From Pelagivirga sediminicola (lineage in GTDB: Bacteria > Pseudomonadota > Alphaproteobacteria > Rhodobacterales > Rhodobacteraceae), in assembly GCF_003072125.1 (NCBI RefSeq), contig NZ_QCYH01000018.1, forward strand, positions 1 to 37,520: a stretch of DNA of 37,520 bases, read 5' to 3'. Shown in pieces: positions 7,226 through 15,491 of this stretch. Below the pieces are notes generated by a model. That model was not told the DNA's origin and ran no database searches. It saw nothing but the letters and a program-made list of their open reading frames with translations. Numbering within the stretch: the first letter of the stretch is position 1; every line of letters starts with the position of its first letter. A program made the translations under genes and the position numbers.

Positions 7226-7650
7226 GCCCCGATCTCGTCGTGCTCCGTGAGACATTCCGAATGGTCACGCAGGACCTCCAACACCTTGCATTCGGCAACG
7301 CTGTCTCCCTCGCACTCGGCGACCATGCGTTTCAGCTCCTTCTTTAGGGCTTGCAGACGCTTGATCCGCTGTTCGACTTGGCGGAGCTGTCGCCGCGCGA
7401 TGGAATCCGCCTCCGCGCAGGATTGGGACGGGTTGTCCGACAGGTCCAGCAGCTCCCGGATGGAGTCGAGCGAGAAGCCGAGCTGGCGTGAGTGCCGAAT
7501 GAAAGCCAGCCGGTCGAGATCCTTCTCAAAATACCGGCGCTGGCCGCCCGCCGTCCTTCCGGCCTCGTTCATCAATCCGATTTCTTCATAATAGCGGATC
7601 GTCTGAACCTTGGTTCCGGTTCTCCGCGAGAGTGTTCCAATTGCCAGCAT
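7222..7650 (-). CDS. MerR-family heavy-metal regulator (Zn/Cd/Pb class)
   Basis: MerR regulators bind dyads in overlong promoter spacers and activate transcription when metal binds. The 142-residue protein has the winged-helix start ([20 protein letters not shown]), a long dimerisation helix and a metal-binding tail. Cysteines at 78, 113, 121 and 133 match the ZntR/CadR/PbrR pattern; Cys at about 78 marks sensors of divalent metals, since CueR-type copper sensors have Ser there. It is the only MerR gene in the window and has a matching operator in front of it, so control of sites A-G is inferred. It overlaps the YnfA gene and is divergent from the Sco operon. Confidence 0.93.
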   Translation of the reverse strand: MLAIGTLSRRTGTKVQTIRYYEEIGLMNEAGRTAGGQRRYFEKDLDRLAFIRHSRQLGFSLDSIRELLDLSDNPSQSCAEADSIARRQLRQVEQRIKRLQALKKELKRMVAECEGDSVAECKVLEVLRDHSECLTEHDEIGA

Positions 7651-7665
7651 TTGCGTTCCTTCAAT

Positions 7666-7680
7666 CTACAGCAACTGTAG
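7666..7680. promoter_or_regulatory. MerR operator E at the merR start (probable autoregulation)
   Basis: CTACAGCAACTGTAG is a perfect interrupted palindrome 16 bp before the merR ATG, nearly identical to the dyads at D and G. On the minus strand TTGGAT and TTGAAG flank it with a 19-bp gap but are off-centre, so it looks more like an autorepression site than an activated promoter. Confidence 0.65.
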
Positions 7681-7760
7681 TTTATCCAAGAACCAACTCC
7701 GTTGAAAAGACGAAGGTTTCACATTGGCGTGACTTCTGACAACAAAAAGTAACTTTTCGC

Positions 7761-7791
7761 TTGAACCTCTATCCGCTGTAGCTTGTATCCC
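7761..7791 (+). promoter_or_regulatory. MerR-type operator/promoter F (Sco-Dsb-Lsp-Lnt operon)
   Basis: TTGAAC at 7761-7766, spacer CTCTATCCGCTGTAGCTTG (19 bp) at 7767-7785, and TATCCC at 7786-7791. The right half-site CTGTAG is conserved and the left half is weaker. It would drive the long operon from 7830 to 15466, whose genes overlap or nearly abut. Confidence 0.7.
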
Positions 7792-7829
7792 GCGTACAGA
7801 TAAAACTGAACAGGTGGGTGGCGCAAGCA

Positions 7830-8438
7830 ATGAAGAAGGTCCGGATAGCTCTCTGGTCGGCGGTGGTTGTCGCTGCAGCGGTGACTGCTGCGCTTTGGAT
7901 GACCGACCGCAATCAAGGACCGGTCGCTGCCCGTCTCGATCCCGAAGCCGCGAGATTTGCTGCGGATTTCGAGTTGACGGACCACAATGGAATGATTCAG
8001 GCCGACGAGGATTTTCGCGGACGCTGGATGCTCGTCTTCTTCGGTTTCACGAACTGCCCGGACGTCTGCCCTTTGGGTCTGGCCACCATCGCACAGGTCA
8101 TGGATGATCTTGACACCCAAGGTTCCGCCGTCCAGCCCCTGTTCATCACGGTCGACCCTGAAAGGGATACGCCAAGCGCTCTGGCCAGCTACGTTCCCCA
8201 GTTTGGTCCCGGAATCCTTGGGCTGAGCGGTTCCGCGGAACAGATCGAACGCACCGCCAAGACCTTCAAGATCTACTACCAGAAGATCGAGGAAGCCTCA
8301 TCGCCTGACGGCTACACTATGGGTCACACGTCGTCTTTCCTTCTGTTTGATCCGCAAGGTGAGTTTGTCCGCATTTACGAATACGATCAGGAACCCGGAC
8401 TGATCGTTGCCGATCTTCGCGAAAGAATCGGCACGTGA
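7830..8438 (+). CDS. Sco1/SenC family protein, copy 1
   Basis: Sco proteins are membrane-anchored thioredoxin-fold copper chaperones or thiol reductases acting in the periplasm, best known for assembling the CuA centre of cytochrome oxidase. This copy has an N-terminal anchor (VRIALWSAVVVAAAVTAALW), the CPDVCP motif with Cys76 and Cys80, DPERDTP and the conserved His in MGHTSS, so all three copper ligands are present. Starting at ATG 7830 gives 202 residues and aligns its cysteines exactly with those of the second Sco (76/80); GTG 7818 is the alternative. The stop overlaps the GTG of dsbB. It is the first gene behind operator F. Confidence 0.92.
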   Translation: MKKVRIALWSAVVVAAAVTAALWMTDRNQGPVAARLDPEAARFAADFELTDHNGMIQADEDFRGRWMLVFFGFTNCPDVCPLGLATIAQVMDDLDTQGSAVQPLFITVDPERDTPSALASYVPQFGPGILGLSGSAEQIERTAKTFKIYYQKIEEASSPDGYTMGHTSSFLLFDPQGEFVRIYEYDQEPGLIVADLRERIGT

Positions 8439-8878
8439 CAGCTGGGCCAGACGCAACGCCAAGTGCCGAGAATCCGGTGGCTTTCCTGTTCGCGGCATGG
8501 TTCGTCGCCTTGTCTGCGTCGCTTGCCGTGCTCTTCATCGGAGAGGTTCTGGGGCAGACTCCCTGCAATCTGTGCTGGTTCCAACGAGCCTTCATGTTCC
8601 CGCTCGCGATCATCCTGGGCGTGGCGGCGTGGCGCGCCGACCTCTCGATCTGGCGCTATGCCGCGCCCCTTGCCGTTCTGGGCGGTGCTGTCGCCCTCTA
8701 CCATTTCCTGCTTTACGCCGGGATCGTGCCTGCGCCGATCGTGCCCTGCACTGCATCCGGGCCGTCCTGCACCGATGCCGCAATGCTGATCCTTGGTATG
8801 CCAATCCCTCTGCTCTCCCTGCTGACGTTCGGGGCGATCCTTGGCCTTCTCATTCAACTTCGACGGATTTCAACATGA
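8435..8878 (+). CDS. DsbB-like disulfide bond formation protein
   Basis: DsbB reoxidises DsbA and passes electrons to quinone in the inner membrane. The 147-residue protein has four predicted helices, the first redox pair CNLC (residues 44-47, followed by WFQR) and a second pair in VPCTASGPSC. GTG 8435 overlaps the Sco stop, and its own stop overlaps the next ATG. The adjacent DsbA-like gene is its natural partner, so the pair forms a dedicated thiol-oxidation unit inside the metal operon. Its substrates could be the Cys-containing Sco and DUF411 proteins, which is inference. Confidence 0.92.
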   Translation: MTAGPDATPSAENPVAFLFAAWFVALSASLAVLFIGEVLGQTPCNLCWFQRAFMFPLAIILGVAAWRADLSIWRYAAPLAVLGGAVALYHFLLYAGIVPAPIVPCTASGPSCTDAAMLILGMPIPLLSLLTFGAILGLLIQLRRIST

Positions 8879-9537
8879 ACCGAAAAACACTTTTGCTCGC
8901 TATATTCGCTGTGGTACTGGCCGTTTTTGCGGCTGGCACCTGGTTTGTGTCCCGCCCTGGTCCGACCCCGGTGGCTACAGCCGCTCCGCCGGAACAACAG
9001 GATCGTCTCGTTCGGGCTTATTCACCTATTCTCGGGCGCGAGGATGCGCCGGTGACCATCGTGGAGTTCTTCGACCCCGCCTGCGAGGCCTGCCGCGCCT
9101 TCCACCCCATCGTGAAGCAGATACTGGCGCAATACCCCGACGATGTGCGCGTCGTCATGCGTTACACGCCCTTCCACGGCGAAGGGTCAGAGCTGGCAAT
9201 CAAGGTGCTGGAAGCGGCGCGGTTGCAGGATGTCTTCGTTCCGGTGCTGGAAGCGCTGCTCGAAAACCAGTCGGCCTGGGCCTCTCACGGCGCACCGGCA
9301 GCGGAGCGGATCATGGAAATCGCCGGCGCGGCGGGTCTGGATACTGCGGCGGCGGCGGACCAGATCAAATCACCAAGCATCGTCGGCGTCCTCAATCAGG
9401 ACCGGGCAGATGTCGAAGCTGTCGGAATCCAGAGCACACCGACGTTCTTCGTTAACAGCAAGCCTTTGTCAGAGTTCGGTGCGGAGCAGCTTTTATCGCT
9501 CGTACAATCCGAAGTCGAGGCTGCGGCAACAAACTAG
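8875..9537 (+). CDS. DsbA/DsbG-like thioredoxin-fold protein, membrane anchored
   Basis: The 220-residue protein has an N-terminal signal or anchor (KTLLLAIFAVVLAVFAAGTW) and a thioredoxin domain with the active-site CEAC (residues 70-73, in FFDPACEACRAFHP). The cis-Pro loop is STPTFFVN. This is the DsbA-like subgroup that works with a neighbouring DsbB. ATG 8875 overlaps the dsbB stop (ATGA). It probably oxidises or isomerises periplasmic thiols when metal exposure disturbs them. Confidence 0.9.
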   Translation: MNRKTLLLAIFAVVLAVFAAGTWFVSRPGPTPVATAAPPEQQDRLVRAYSPILGREDAPVTIVEFFDPACEACRAFHPIVKQILAQYPDDVRVVMRYTPFHGEGSELAIKVLEAARLQDVFVPVLEALLENQSAWASHGAPAAERIMEIAGAAGLDTAAAADQIKSPSIVGVLNQDRADVEAVGIQSTPTFFVNSKPLSEFGAEQLLSLVQSEVEAAATN

Positions 9538-9556
9538 AATGAACAGGAGAACCGAC

Positions 9557-10039
9557 GTGCTCAAAACCTTCGCAAAGGCATTTCAAAGCCTGTCTGTCGC
9601 TCTTCTGATGGGCCTGCCATTGGCAGCCTCAGCGCAGCAAATGTCAGAGGACGCCTCGATTGTGGTCGAGAAGCCGTGGGCGCGCGCGAGCCTTGGAACA
9701 TCGCGGCCCGGCGGGGCCTATCTGACCGTTCGGAACGAGGGCAGCGAATCGATCTCCTTAATCGGTCTTCGCACTGACATATCCGGCATGGCCTCGATCC
9801 ACGAAACCAGTACCAATTCTGACGGCGTCAGCAGCATGGCTCCGGCCGACGATATCATGATCCCAGCCGGGGGCATGATCGCCCTCGAACCCGGCGGGTA
9901 TCATGCCATGCTGATGCAACTGCAATCTCCGCTCGTCGAGGGGGAGACTTTTTCGCTGACCCTGCTCTTTTCTGACGGAACGGAGCTGGAAATCACCGTC
10001 CCGGTCCTTGGCATCGGCGCACGCGGCCCCGAAGGCTGA
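9557..10039 (+). CDS. PCu(A)C family periplasmic copper chaperone
   Basis: PCu(A)C proteins carry Cu(I) in the periplasm and cooperate with Sco in CuA assembly. The 160-residue product has a signal peptide (SLSVALLMGLPLAASAQ) and the domain markers VEKPWARAS and GGAYLTVRNEG. The metal motif is His in SIHETS, Met in GVSSM, and HxM in GGYHAMLM. GTG 9557 is chosen because AGGAGA lies just upstream; ATG 9539 would add six residues. It lies between dsbA and the second Sco gene, which fits chaperone and acceptor in one transcript. Confidence 0.9.
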   Translation: MLKTFAKAFQSLSVALLMGLPLAASAQQMSEDASIVVEKPWARASLGTSRPGGAYLTVRNEGSESISLIGLRTDISGMASIHETSTNSDGVSSMAPADDIMIPAGGMIALEPGGYHAMLMQLQSPLVEGETFSLTLLFSDGTELEITVPVLGIGARGPEG

Positions 10040-10047
10040 ACCGGCTG

Positions 10048-10671
10048 ATGATGAGTGTGGCCAAAATCGCGGCAATCGGCGCGGCGGCAGTCTTTGCCGC
10101 CCTGTTCGTCGGCTGGTGGCAGGTCGATGGGCCTGGAGCTGATCCTGCTCCGGGCAAGAGGCCCATGCCGCTATCTTCGATGGATTTCAGCCTGACGGAT
10201 CAGGATGGTCAGGAGGTAGGCCCTGAAACCCTCATCGGCCACCCCAGTCTGGTCTTCTTCGGCTTCACCTACTGCCCCGACGTCTGCCCGACGACCCTCT
10301 CGGATATTTCCGGCTGGCTCGACGAGCTTGGGCCGGAGGCCGAAGATCTGCGCACCGTTCTTATCACCGTGGACCCGGACCGCGATACGGTCGAAACCAT
10401 GGCCGAGTATGTTTCCTACTTCCATCCGCAGATTCAGGGATGGACGGGCTTACCCGACCAGATCGCCGCTGTCGCCGAAGGCTTCCGCGCCACCTACGAG
10501 AAGGTCGAGGGTGAAGACGGCAGCTATACGATGAACCACACTGCGGGTGTTTTCCTGTTCGATGCGACAGGCCGCTTCGTCAGCGTCATCGATTATCACG
10601 AACCACGCGAATTTGCCGTGCCGAAGATTAGGCGTGCGATGCGGGACGGAACCAAGGGGGCAAAATCTTGA
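10048..10671 (+). CDS. Sco1/SenC family protein, copy 2
   Basis: This 207-residue membrane-anchored Sco paralogue has CPDVCP at Cys76/Cys80, DPDRDT, and the His ligand in MNHTAG. It is clearly diverged from copy 1 (7830-8438), so this is not a recent duplication. Two Sco proteins in one operon may divide labour between copper delivery and thiol reduction. It starts 8 bp after the PCu(A)C stop, and its stop overlaps the TTG start of the M23 peptidase gene. Confidence 0.92.
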   Translation: MMSVAKIAAIGAAAVFAALFVGWWQVDGPGADPAPGKRPMPLSSMDFSLTDQDGQEVGPETLIGHPSLVFFGFTYCPDVCPTTLSDISGWLDELGPEAEDLRTVLITVDPDRDTVETMAEYVSYFHPQIQGWTGLPDQIAAVAEGFRATYEKVEGEDGSYTMNHTAGVFLFDATGRFVSVIDYHEPREFAVPKIRRAMRDGTKGAKS

Positions 10672-12017
10672 AACTGAGACATATCGTTCTGGGAACGACC
10701 GTGGCCGCGGCAGCGGTCGGCACGATGGCGAGCCGGACTTTGTTCATGGAGGCCCCACCTGAGAACATCGTTTCCGAGGCTCCGATGGCCCCGACCAGTC
10801 CACCCGAACCGCTCGATTGGCCCGGCGTCATCACCTCCGGCGATACGATGTCGAATGTGCTTCCAGCCGGGTTTCAGCCGCCGAAGCTTCCCGGACAGGA
10901 ACGTGCCGAGCCAGATGATCTGACGGCGTTGGTTCAGGCCCTCGCCGTGCCGCCATGGAAGGCGACGGTCGAATCCGGTGACACGCTGGACGTGCTTCTT
11001 TCCCGCGCTGACATGGGTGCGCAGACGCGGGCCGAGGTCGCACTGGCATTGGCCGTCGAATACGACCTGCGCCGCCTTCGACCGGGCCACCGCCTCAGCG
11101 TCGGGTATCGCCGGGACGGCACGCCATCCGTTGTGACATTGGCTGTCGATGACGGCGTGCGGATCGAAGTTACCTTGGACGGCACCATTGCCGGTCGGAC
11201 GGTTACGCCGAGCGCGTCGACGATCGAGCGTGCGGGGCAATTGCAGGTGAACGGGTCGATCTACGCTTCGCTCGACAGAGCAGGCGTTCCGGCCCGTTTC
11301 GCCGTCGATCTCGCACAGATTCTGGGGGACACGGTCGACTTTCGCAGGGATCTTCAAGGCGGGGAAAGTCTGAATATCCTCTGGCGTCAGACGGTCCTTC
11401 CGGACGGTTCGGAAATCGGCCAGCCGCTTATGTCCTATGCTGCACTCGACCTGGAGGACGATCAACTCGAGATCGTGTGGGCGGACGAAGACAGCGGACG
11501 TGCGACGGTTTATCTGAACGGAGAAATCCTGCGGACAGTCGCGCCGCCGGTGGAAGGCGCGCGGCTGTCATCGGTCTTCGGGCAGCGCAAGCATCCGATC
11601 TACGGCAATATGCGGATGCACACAGGCGTCGACTACGCCGCTGCTGCGGGGACGCCGATTGCAGCGACCGCACCCGGACGGATCTCCTTTATCGGATGGC
11701 GGAGCGGGTATGGCCGGGTGGTCGAGATCGCGCATGGGTCTGATACGATGACCCGATATGCGCACATGAGCGCAGTGGCAAAGGCACTGGCGGTCGGGAA
11801 CCGCGTTCTTGCAGGCGAGGTGATCGGCGAGGTCGGTGAAACGGGCACCGCAACAGCCCCCAATCTTCACTACGAAGTGCGCGTGGACGGTCGACCCATC
11901 GATCCGCTTGGGGAGAAGTTGCTCGCCTCTGCGGAAAACCTCGACGCCGCCGATGCCACTGAAATTCTTGCAGAGACGCGCACACGTTTCGTGGCCGCTC
12001 TTCGCGAAGATACATGA
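10668..12017 (+). CDS. M23 family peptidoglycan endopeptidase (MepM-like)
   Basis: M23 enzymes are zinc endopeptidases that cut peptide cross-links in peptidoglycan. The 449-residue protein has an N-terminal signal or anchor, a LysM-like/OapA-like region (VESGDTLDVLLSRADMG), and a C-terminal LytM domain. Zinc and catalytic residues are His318 and Asp322 (MHTGVDYAA), His in RYAHMS and His401 in HYEVRVDG. The start is TTG 10668, overlapping the Sco stop and preceded by AAGGGGG. All residues needed for activity are present. Its place among metal genes links wall turnover to metal stress. Confidence 0.92.
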   Translation: MKLRHIVLGTTVAAAAVGTMASRTLFMEAPPENIVSEAPMAPTSPPEPLDWPGVITSGDTMSNVLPAGFQPPKLPGQERAEPDDLTALVQALAVPPWKATVESGDTLDVLLSRADMGAQTRAEVALALAVEYDLRRLRPGHRLSVGYRRDGTPSVVTLAVDDGVRIEVTLDGTIAGRTVTPSASTIERAGQLQVNGSIYASLDRAGVPARFAVDLAQILGDTVDFRRDLQGGESLNILWRQTVLPDGSEIGQPLMSYAALDLEDDQLEIVWADEDSGRATVYLNGEILRTVAPPVEGARLSSVFGQRKHPIYGNMRMHTGVDYAAAAGTPIAATAPGRISFIGWRSGYGRVVEIAHGSDTMTRYAHMSAVAKALAVGNRVLAGEVIGEVGETGTATAPNLHYEVRVDGRPIDPLGEKLLASAENLDAADATEILAETRTRFVAALREDT

Positions 12018-12037
12018 CTGATTTGAAAGGAATAACC

Positions 12038-12490
12038 ATGAAAAACAGGCTTCAAACCCTTGCCGCTGCGACTCTCATTATTGCCGCCGCGACGGCCGCA
12101 ACCGCCCAGACCGCCATCCACGTCGGAAAGACGCGCGGCTGCGGATGCTGCATTGCCTGGATGGAGAAGCTGTCCGAGGCCGGGTTTGCCCCGGAAGGCG
12201 AAAACCTCGGTGGCGCGTTGATTCGTCTGAAAATGGATCGCGGCATTCCAGTCGATATGTTCTCCTGCCATACGGCGACTATCGACGACTATACCATCGA
12301 GGGCCACGTTCCTCCAGCCGATATCACCCGCCTTCTTGAGGAACGTCCCGACGCCATCGGTCTTGCCGTGCCCGGCATGCCCATCGGCTCGCCCGGCATG
12401 GATTTCGGCGACAATGCCGAAGCCTACGATGTCTTTTTGGTGAAATCCGACGGCACCACCGAAGTCTTCTCGTCCTATCCGGCAAGTTGA
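12038..12490 (+). CDS. DUF411 metal-binding periplasmic protein
   Basis: DUF411 proteins are small exported proteins found repeatedly with copper and other metal resistance genes; a metal-binding or chaperone role is usually inferred. The 150-residue product has a signal peptide (TLAAATLIIAAATAATAQ) and the family residues GCGCC, FSCHTA, EGHVP and MPIGSPGMD, which are good soft-metal ligands. ATG 12038 is chosen over ATG 12014 because AAAGGA precedes it and the signal peptide starts there. It follows the M23 gene by 20 bp and precedes the ZIP gene by 1 bp. Confidence 0.9.
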   Translation: MKNRLQTLAAATLIIAAATAATAQTAIHVGKTRGCGCCIAWMEKLSEAGFAPEGENLGGALIRLKMDRGIPVDMFSCHTATIDDYTIEGHVPPADITRLLEERPDAIGLAVPGMPIGSPGMDFGDNAEAYDVFLVKSDGTTEVFSSYPAS

Positions 12491-12491
12491 G

Positions 12492-13283
12492 TTGGAGCAG
12501 ATCGCAACACTTTCGCCTGTTGCACTGGGTTTTCTGGGAAGCCTCGCCGCCGGTCTCATGACCGCCGTCGGGGCGACGCCTGTGCTTCTCGGCAAGACTC
12601 CGTCACGCAAATGGCGTGATATCTCGCTCGGCTTTGCCGCCGGGGTCATGCTTGCCGCATCGTTTTTTTCCCTCATCATCCCGGCGCTGGACGTAGCTGA
12701 ATCGCGATACGGCGACGGGGCGATCCCAGCGCTGATCGTTTGCGCGGCGATCCTGATGGGGATGGGCGTGGTCGCCCTGATGAACGAGCTGATTCCACAC
12801 GAGCATTTCAGCAGTGGCCGTGAAGGCCCCGAGGCTGTTTCGCTGCGGCGCGTCTGGCTCTTCATCATCGCCATCGCGATCCACAACGCACCAGAAGGTC
12901 TGGCCGTCGGCGTTGCATTCGGAGCTGATGGGTTCACCGGCGGATTCCCAGTTGCCCTCGGCATCGGATTGCAGAATGCGCCCGAGGGCTTGGCCGTGGC
13001 GGTCGCTTTGCTGGGCGAGCGGTACTCGGCGGGCCGTGCCTTCGGAATTGCGGCACTGACCGGTCTGGTCGAACCCGTCACAGGATTTCTCGGTGCTGCG
13101 GTGATCGTCGTGGCGCAGCCCCTCCTGCCCTGGGGTCTGGCATTCGCGGCGGGCGCGATGCTCTACGTCATCAGCCACGAGATCATCCCCGAAACCCACC
13201 GCAGCGGCCATCAGAAGCAAGCAACGACAGGTCTCGCGATTGGCCTCGTCGTCATGCTGTTCCTCGATGTCTGGTTAGGTTGA
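12492..13283 (+). CDS. ZIP family metal transporter (ZupT/GufA-like)
   Basis: ZIP proteins move divalent metals into the cytoplasm. The 263-residue protein has about eight membrane helices and the canonical motifs IHNAPEGLAVGVAFG and LQNAPEGLAVAVALL, plus ISHEIIPETH late in the chain and ELIPHEHF in the variable loop. The start is TTG 12492. It is much more canonical than the ZIP-like protein at 5362-6051. An importer within a resistance operon is unexpected; supplying an essential metal to compensate, or outward transport in this subgroup, are both possible. Confidence 0.9.
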   Translation: MEQIATLSPVALGFLGSLAAGLMTAVGATPVLLGKTPSRKWRDISLGFAAGVMLAASFFSLIIPALDVAESRYGDGAIPALIVCAAILMGMGVVALMNELIPHEHFSSGREGPEAVSLRRVWLFIIAIAIHNAPEGLAVGVAFGADGFTGGFPVALGIGLQNAPEGLAVAVALLGERYSAGRAFGIAALTGLVEPVTGFLGAAVIVVAQPLLPWGLAFAAGAMLYVISHEIIPETHRSGHQKQATTGLAIGLVVMLFLDVWLG

Positions 13284-13286
13284 TCC

Positions 13287-13763
13287 ATGAAAAATTATGT
13301 TTTGGGATTTTACGCATCCATCGCAGCGCTCGCCGCCGACCTGGCATCGAAGGCGTTCGTCGTCGCCAACGCGGACACGCTTGCCACAGGCATCCCTGTC
13401 TTTCCAGGTTTCAATCTGATCTTTCACCGCAACTACGGCGTGACCTTTGGGTTCTTTCAGAGCGTACCGTGGTGGGTACTGGCTTTGGTCGCCACCGCCG
13501 TCGTCCTGTATCTTGTCGTGTCGCTGATCCGGGCAACGCAACCAGCCGAGGCGGGCGCCTACGGCATGGTGATCGGTGGCGCTTTGGGAAATATCGTGGA
13601 TCGTCTTCGCTTCGGCGGAGTGACCGATTTCCTGGATTTCTATCTCGGAACGGCGCACTGGCCAGCGTTCAACCTTGCGGATGTCTTCGTGGTTTGTGGC
13701 GTCGGGGTTTTACTGATCGTCGCAGGGCGCGAGAAGGTCGCATCGTCTGAAGCATCGGAGTAG
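13287..13763 (+). CDS. lspA: Signal peptidase II (lipoprotein signal peptidase)
   Basis: LspA is the inner-membrane aspartic protease that cleaves lipoprotein signal peptides. The 158-residue protein has four helices and the conserved blocks DLASK, HRNYGVTFGFF, GGALGNIVDRLRFGGVTDF and FNLADVFV; the catalytic Asp pair lies in the last two. The ATG is 3 bp after the ZIP stop. Plasmid-borne lspA copies are known in lead resistance operons (pbrB/pbrC). Here it is followed by an lnt gene, and lipoproteins are encoded at 2241 and 15492, so it may provide dedicated maturation capacity. Confidence 0.95.
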   Translation: MKNYVLGFYASIAALAADLASKAFVVANADTLATGIPVFPGFNLIFHRNYGVTFGFFQSVPWWVLALVATAVVLYLVVSLIRATQPAEAGAYGMVIGGALGNIVDRLRFGGVTDFLDFYLGTAHWPAFNLADVFVVCGVGVLLIVAGREKVASSEASE

Positions 13764-13769
13764 ATCGCG

Positions 13770-15305
13770 GTGGTTTCGGTAGGCATCACCGCTCCTGGCG
13801 TCTGGATATCCTCGGGACTTGCACGTTCTCTTTGTGCATTATTTCTTGGTGTCCTGGCCGTTCTCGCGCTGCCACCGTTCTCGTTGCCAGTGATTTTGCC
13901 GATCGCGTTTGGTGGACTGTATCTCCTTGTCGTCGGAGCGACCCGCAGGACAGCCGGTCTTGCCGGATGGGCGTTCGGCGTCGGCTTCTTCCTGTTTGGA
14001 CTGTCCTGGATCGCAGAGAGCTTCTATGTCGATGCGAGGCGGTTCGGCTGGATGGCCGGTCCTGCGGTGGCTGGACTGGCCGCCGGCCTTGCGCTGTTCC
14101 CGGCGGCGGCAATGGCAGCGTTCGCATGGAGCAGGACGAAAGGTGTCTCCGGCGCATTGATCTTCGCGGTCTGCTGGTCGGTTTCGGAATGGCTGCGCGG
14201 CACCATGCTGACAGGCTTCCCCTGGAACCTTATTGCCTACACGTGGGCCGACTACGATATTCCACGCCAAATGGCCGCATGGGTTGGCAGCTACGGACTT
14301 GGCCTCCTCACAGTTCTGCTGTCGGTCCTGCCCGTAACGCTCCACATGCGGAATCGTCGGCAAAATGCGTTCGCCACATTTGTTTTCATTTCGGTGGTGG
14401 CGGGTGCCGGAACCCTCGGCACGGTTCGCCTTATGGCCACCACACCGCCAACAGACACAACCGTCAGGATCGTTCAGGGAAACATTCCTCAGACGGAGAA
14501 ATGGAACCCCGCGTTCCGCGACCGGAACATATCCCGCTATCTGGATCTGTCCGCGCAGTCTGGCAGGTTCGACGTCCTTCTCTGGCCCGAAAGCGCATTT
14601 CCCGGCTATCTTGATGAGAATCCTGGAATGTTGGATCAAATTGCTGACCGTCTGCCTGAAGGCAGCGTTCTACTGACCGGTGCCCAGACGCGAGAGCCGG
14701 GCGTGACGGGCACACGCTATCGAAATTCGATCCTCGCGGTCGATCAGACCGGACGGATCGTCACGAGATACGCCAAGCATCATCTCGTGCCGTTCGGGGA
14801 ATATGTTCCCTTGCGGGGTTTTCTTCCGATCCAGCGACTGACCGCAGGGCTTGGGGACTTCACGCCCGGTCCCGGCCCCCAGACCGTTGAGCTACCCGGT
14901 TTATCTCCGGTCGGCCTTTCGATCTGCTACGAGGCCATTTTTCCGGGACGCGTCGTAGACGCCGCTTCGCGTCCGGACTGGATCTTCAACGCCACCAATG
15001 ACGCTTGGTTCGGTGCGTCTTTCGGTCCGCGGCAACATCTGGCCTCTGCCAGGATGCGCGCGGTCGAAGAGGGGCTGCCGATGGTTCGTGCGGCCAATAC
15101 GGGCATTTCAGCATTTATCGATGGGTACGGCCGCATCGTCGCCCGCCTTGGGCTGGATGAGACCGGCGTCTTGGACGCCCGCTTGCCTGCCGCACTCCCG
15201 CCTACGCCCTTCGCGAAATACGGACAGTTGACGTTCTTGCTCATTCTGGCGGCGAGCATTGTGGGAGCCATTGGAATGACCGTCAGAAAGGAAAGCGCAC
15301 CATGA
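13770..15305 (+). CDS. lnt: Apolipoprotein N-acyltransferase
   Basis: Lnt adds the third acyl chain to lipoproteins at the periplasmic face of the inner membrane. The 511-residue protein has an N-terminal bundle of membrane helices and a nitrilase domain with the catalytic triad Glu274 (WPESAFPG), Lys336 (KHHLVPFGEYVP) and Cys386 (SICYEAIFPG), close to the numbering in E. coli (267/335/387). A final membrane helix precedes the C-terminus. The start is GTG 13770, 6 bp after lspA; its stop overlaps the next small gene (ATGA). An accessory copy next to lspA makes a complete late lipoprotein pathway. Confidence 0.95.
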   Translation: MVSVGITAPGVWISSGLARSLCALFLGVLAVLALPPFSLPVILPIAFGGLYLLVVGATRRTAGLAGWAFGVGFFLFGLSWIAESFYVDARRFGWMAGPAVAGLAAGLALFPAAAMAAFAWSRTKGVSGALIFAVCWSVSEWLRGTMLTGFPWNLIAYTWADYDIPRQMAAWVGSYGLGLLTVLLSVLPVTLHMRNRRQNAFATFVFISVVAGAGTLGTVRLMATTPPTDTTVRIVQGNIPQTEKWNPAFRDRNISRYLDLSAQSGRFDVLLWPESAFPGYLDENPGMLDQIADRLPEGSVLLTGAQTREPGVTGTRYRNSILAVDQTGRIVTRYAKHHLVPFGEYVPLRGFLPIQRLTAGLGDFTPGPGPQTVELPGLSPVGLSICYEAIFPGRVVDAASRPDWIFNATNDAWFGASFGPRQHLASARMRAVEEGLPMVRAANTGISAFIDGYGRIVARLGLDETGVLDARLPAALPPTPFAKYGQLTFLLILAASIVGAIGMTVRKESAP

Positions 15306-15466
15306 TCGTAATCTTTGGAGCAGTGGCGGGCGCCGCATGGGGCGGATATCTCGCCAGGAAGCGTGGCGGCAACAAGCTGGACATCGCCCAATACGCGACG
15401 AGTTCCGCGATCGCATTCGGACTCTTGGCGTTGTTCGCCTCGATCTTTCTCGCACGGGTTCTATGA
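15302..15466 (+). CDS. 54-residue membrane protein overlapping lnt
   Basis: An ATG at 15302 overlaps the lnt stop (ATGA), and the frame runs to TGA 15464-15466. The product has two hydrophobic segments (MIVIFGAVAGAAWGGYLA and SSAIAFGLLALFASIFLA) separated by a basic loop ARKRGGNK, so it should be a hairpin membrane protein with the loop in the cytoplasm. The overlap, codon use and hydrophobic pattern argue that it is real. It closes the operon led by operator F. Function is unknown; a helper subunit of Lnt or LspA is one guess. Confidence 0.7.
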   Translation: MIVIFGAVAGAAWGGYLARKRGGNKLDIAQYATSSAIAFGLLALFASIFLARVL

Positions 15467-15491
15467 ACCGCCAGCCAAGGCCGGTACGATG

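Noticed and set aside
11870..13081. 403-codon minus-strand open frame over DUF411 and ZIP genes
   Set aside because: Low-complexity Ser/Pro/Ala protein antisense to well-supported genes.
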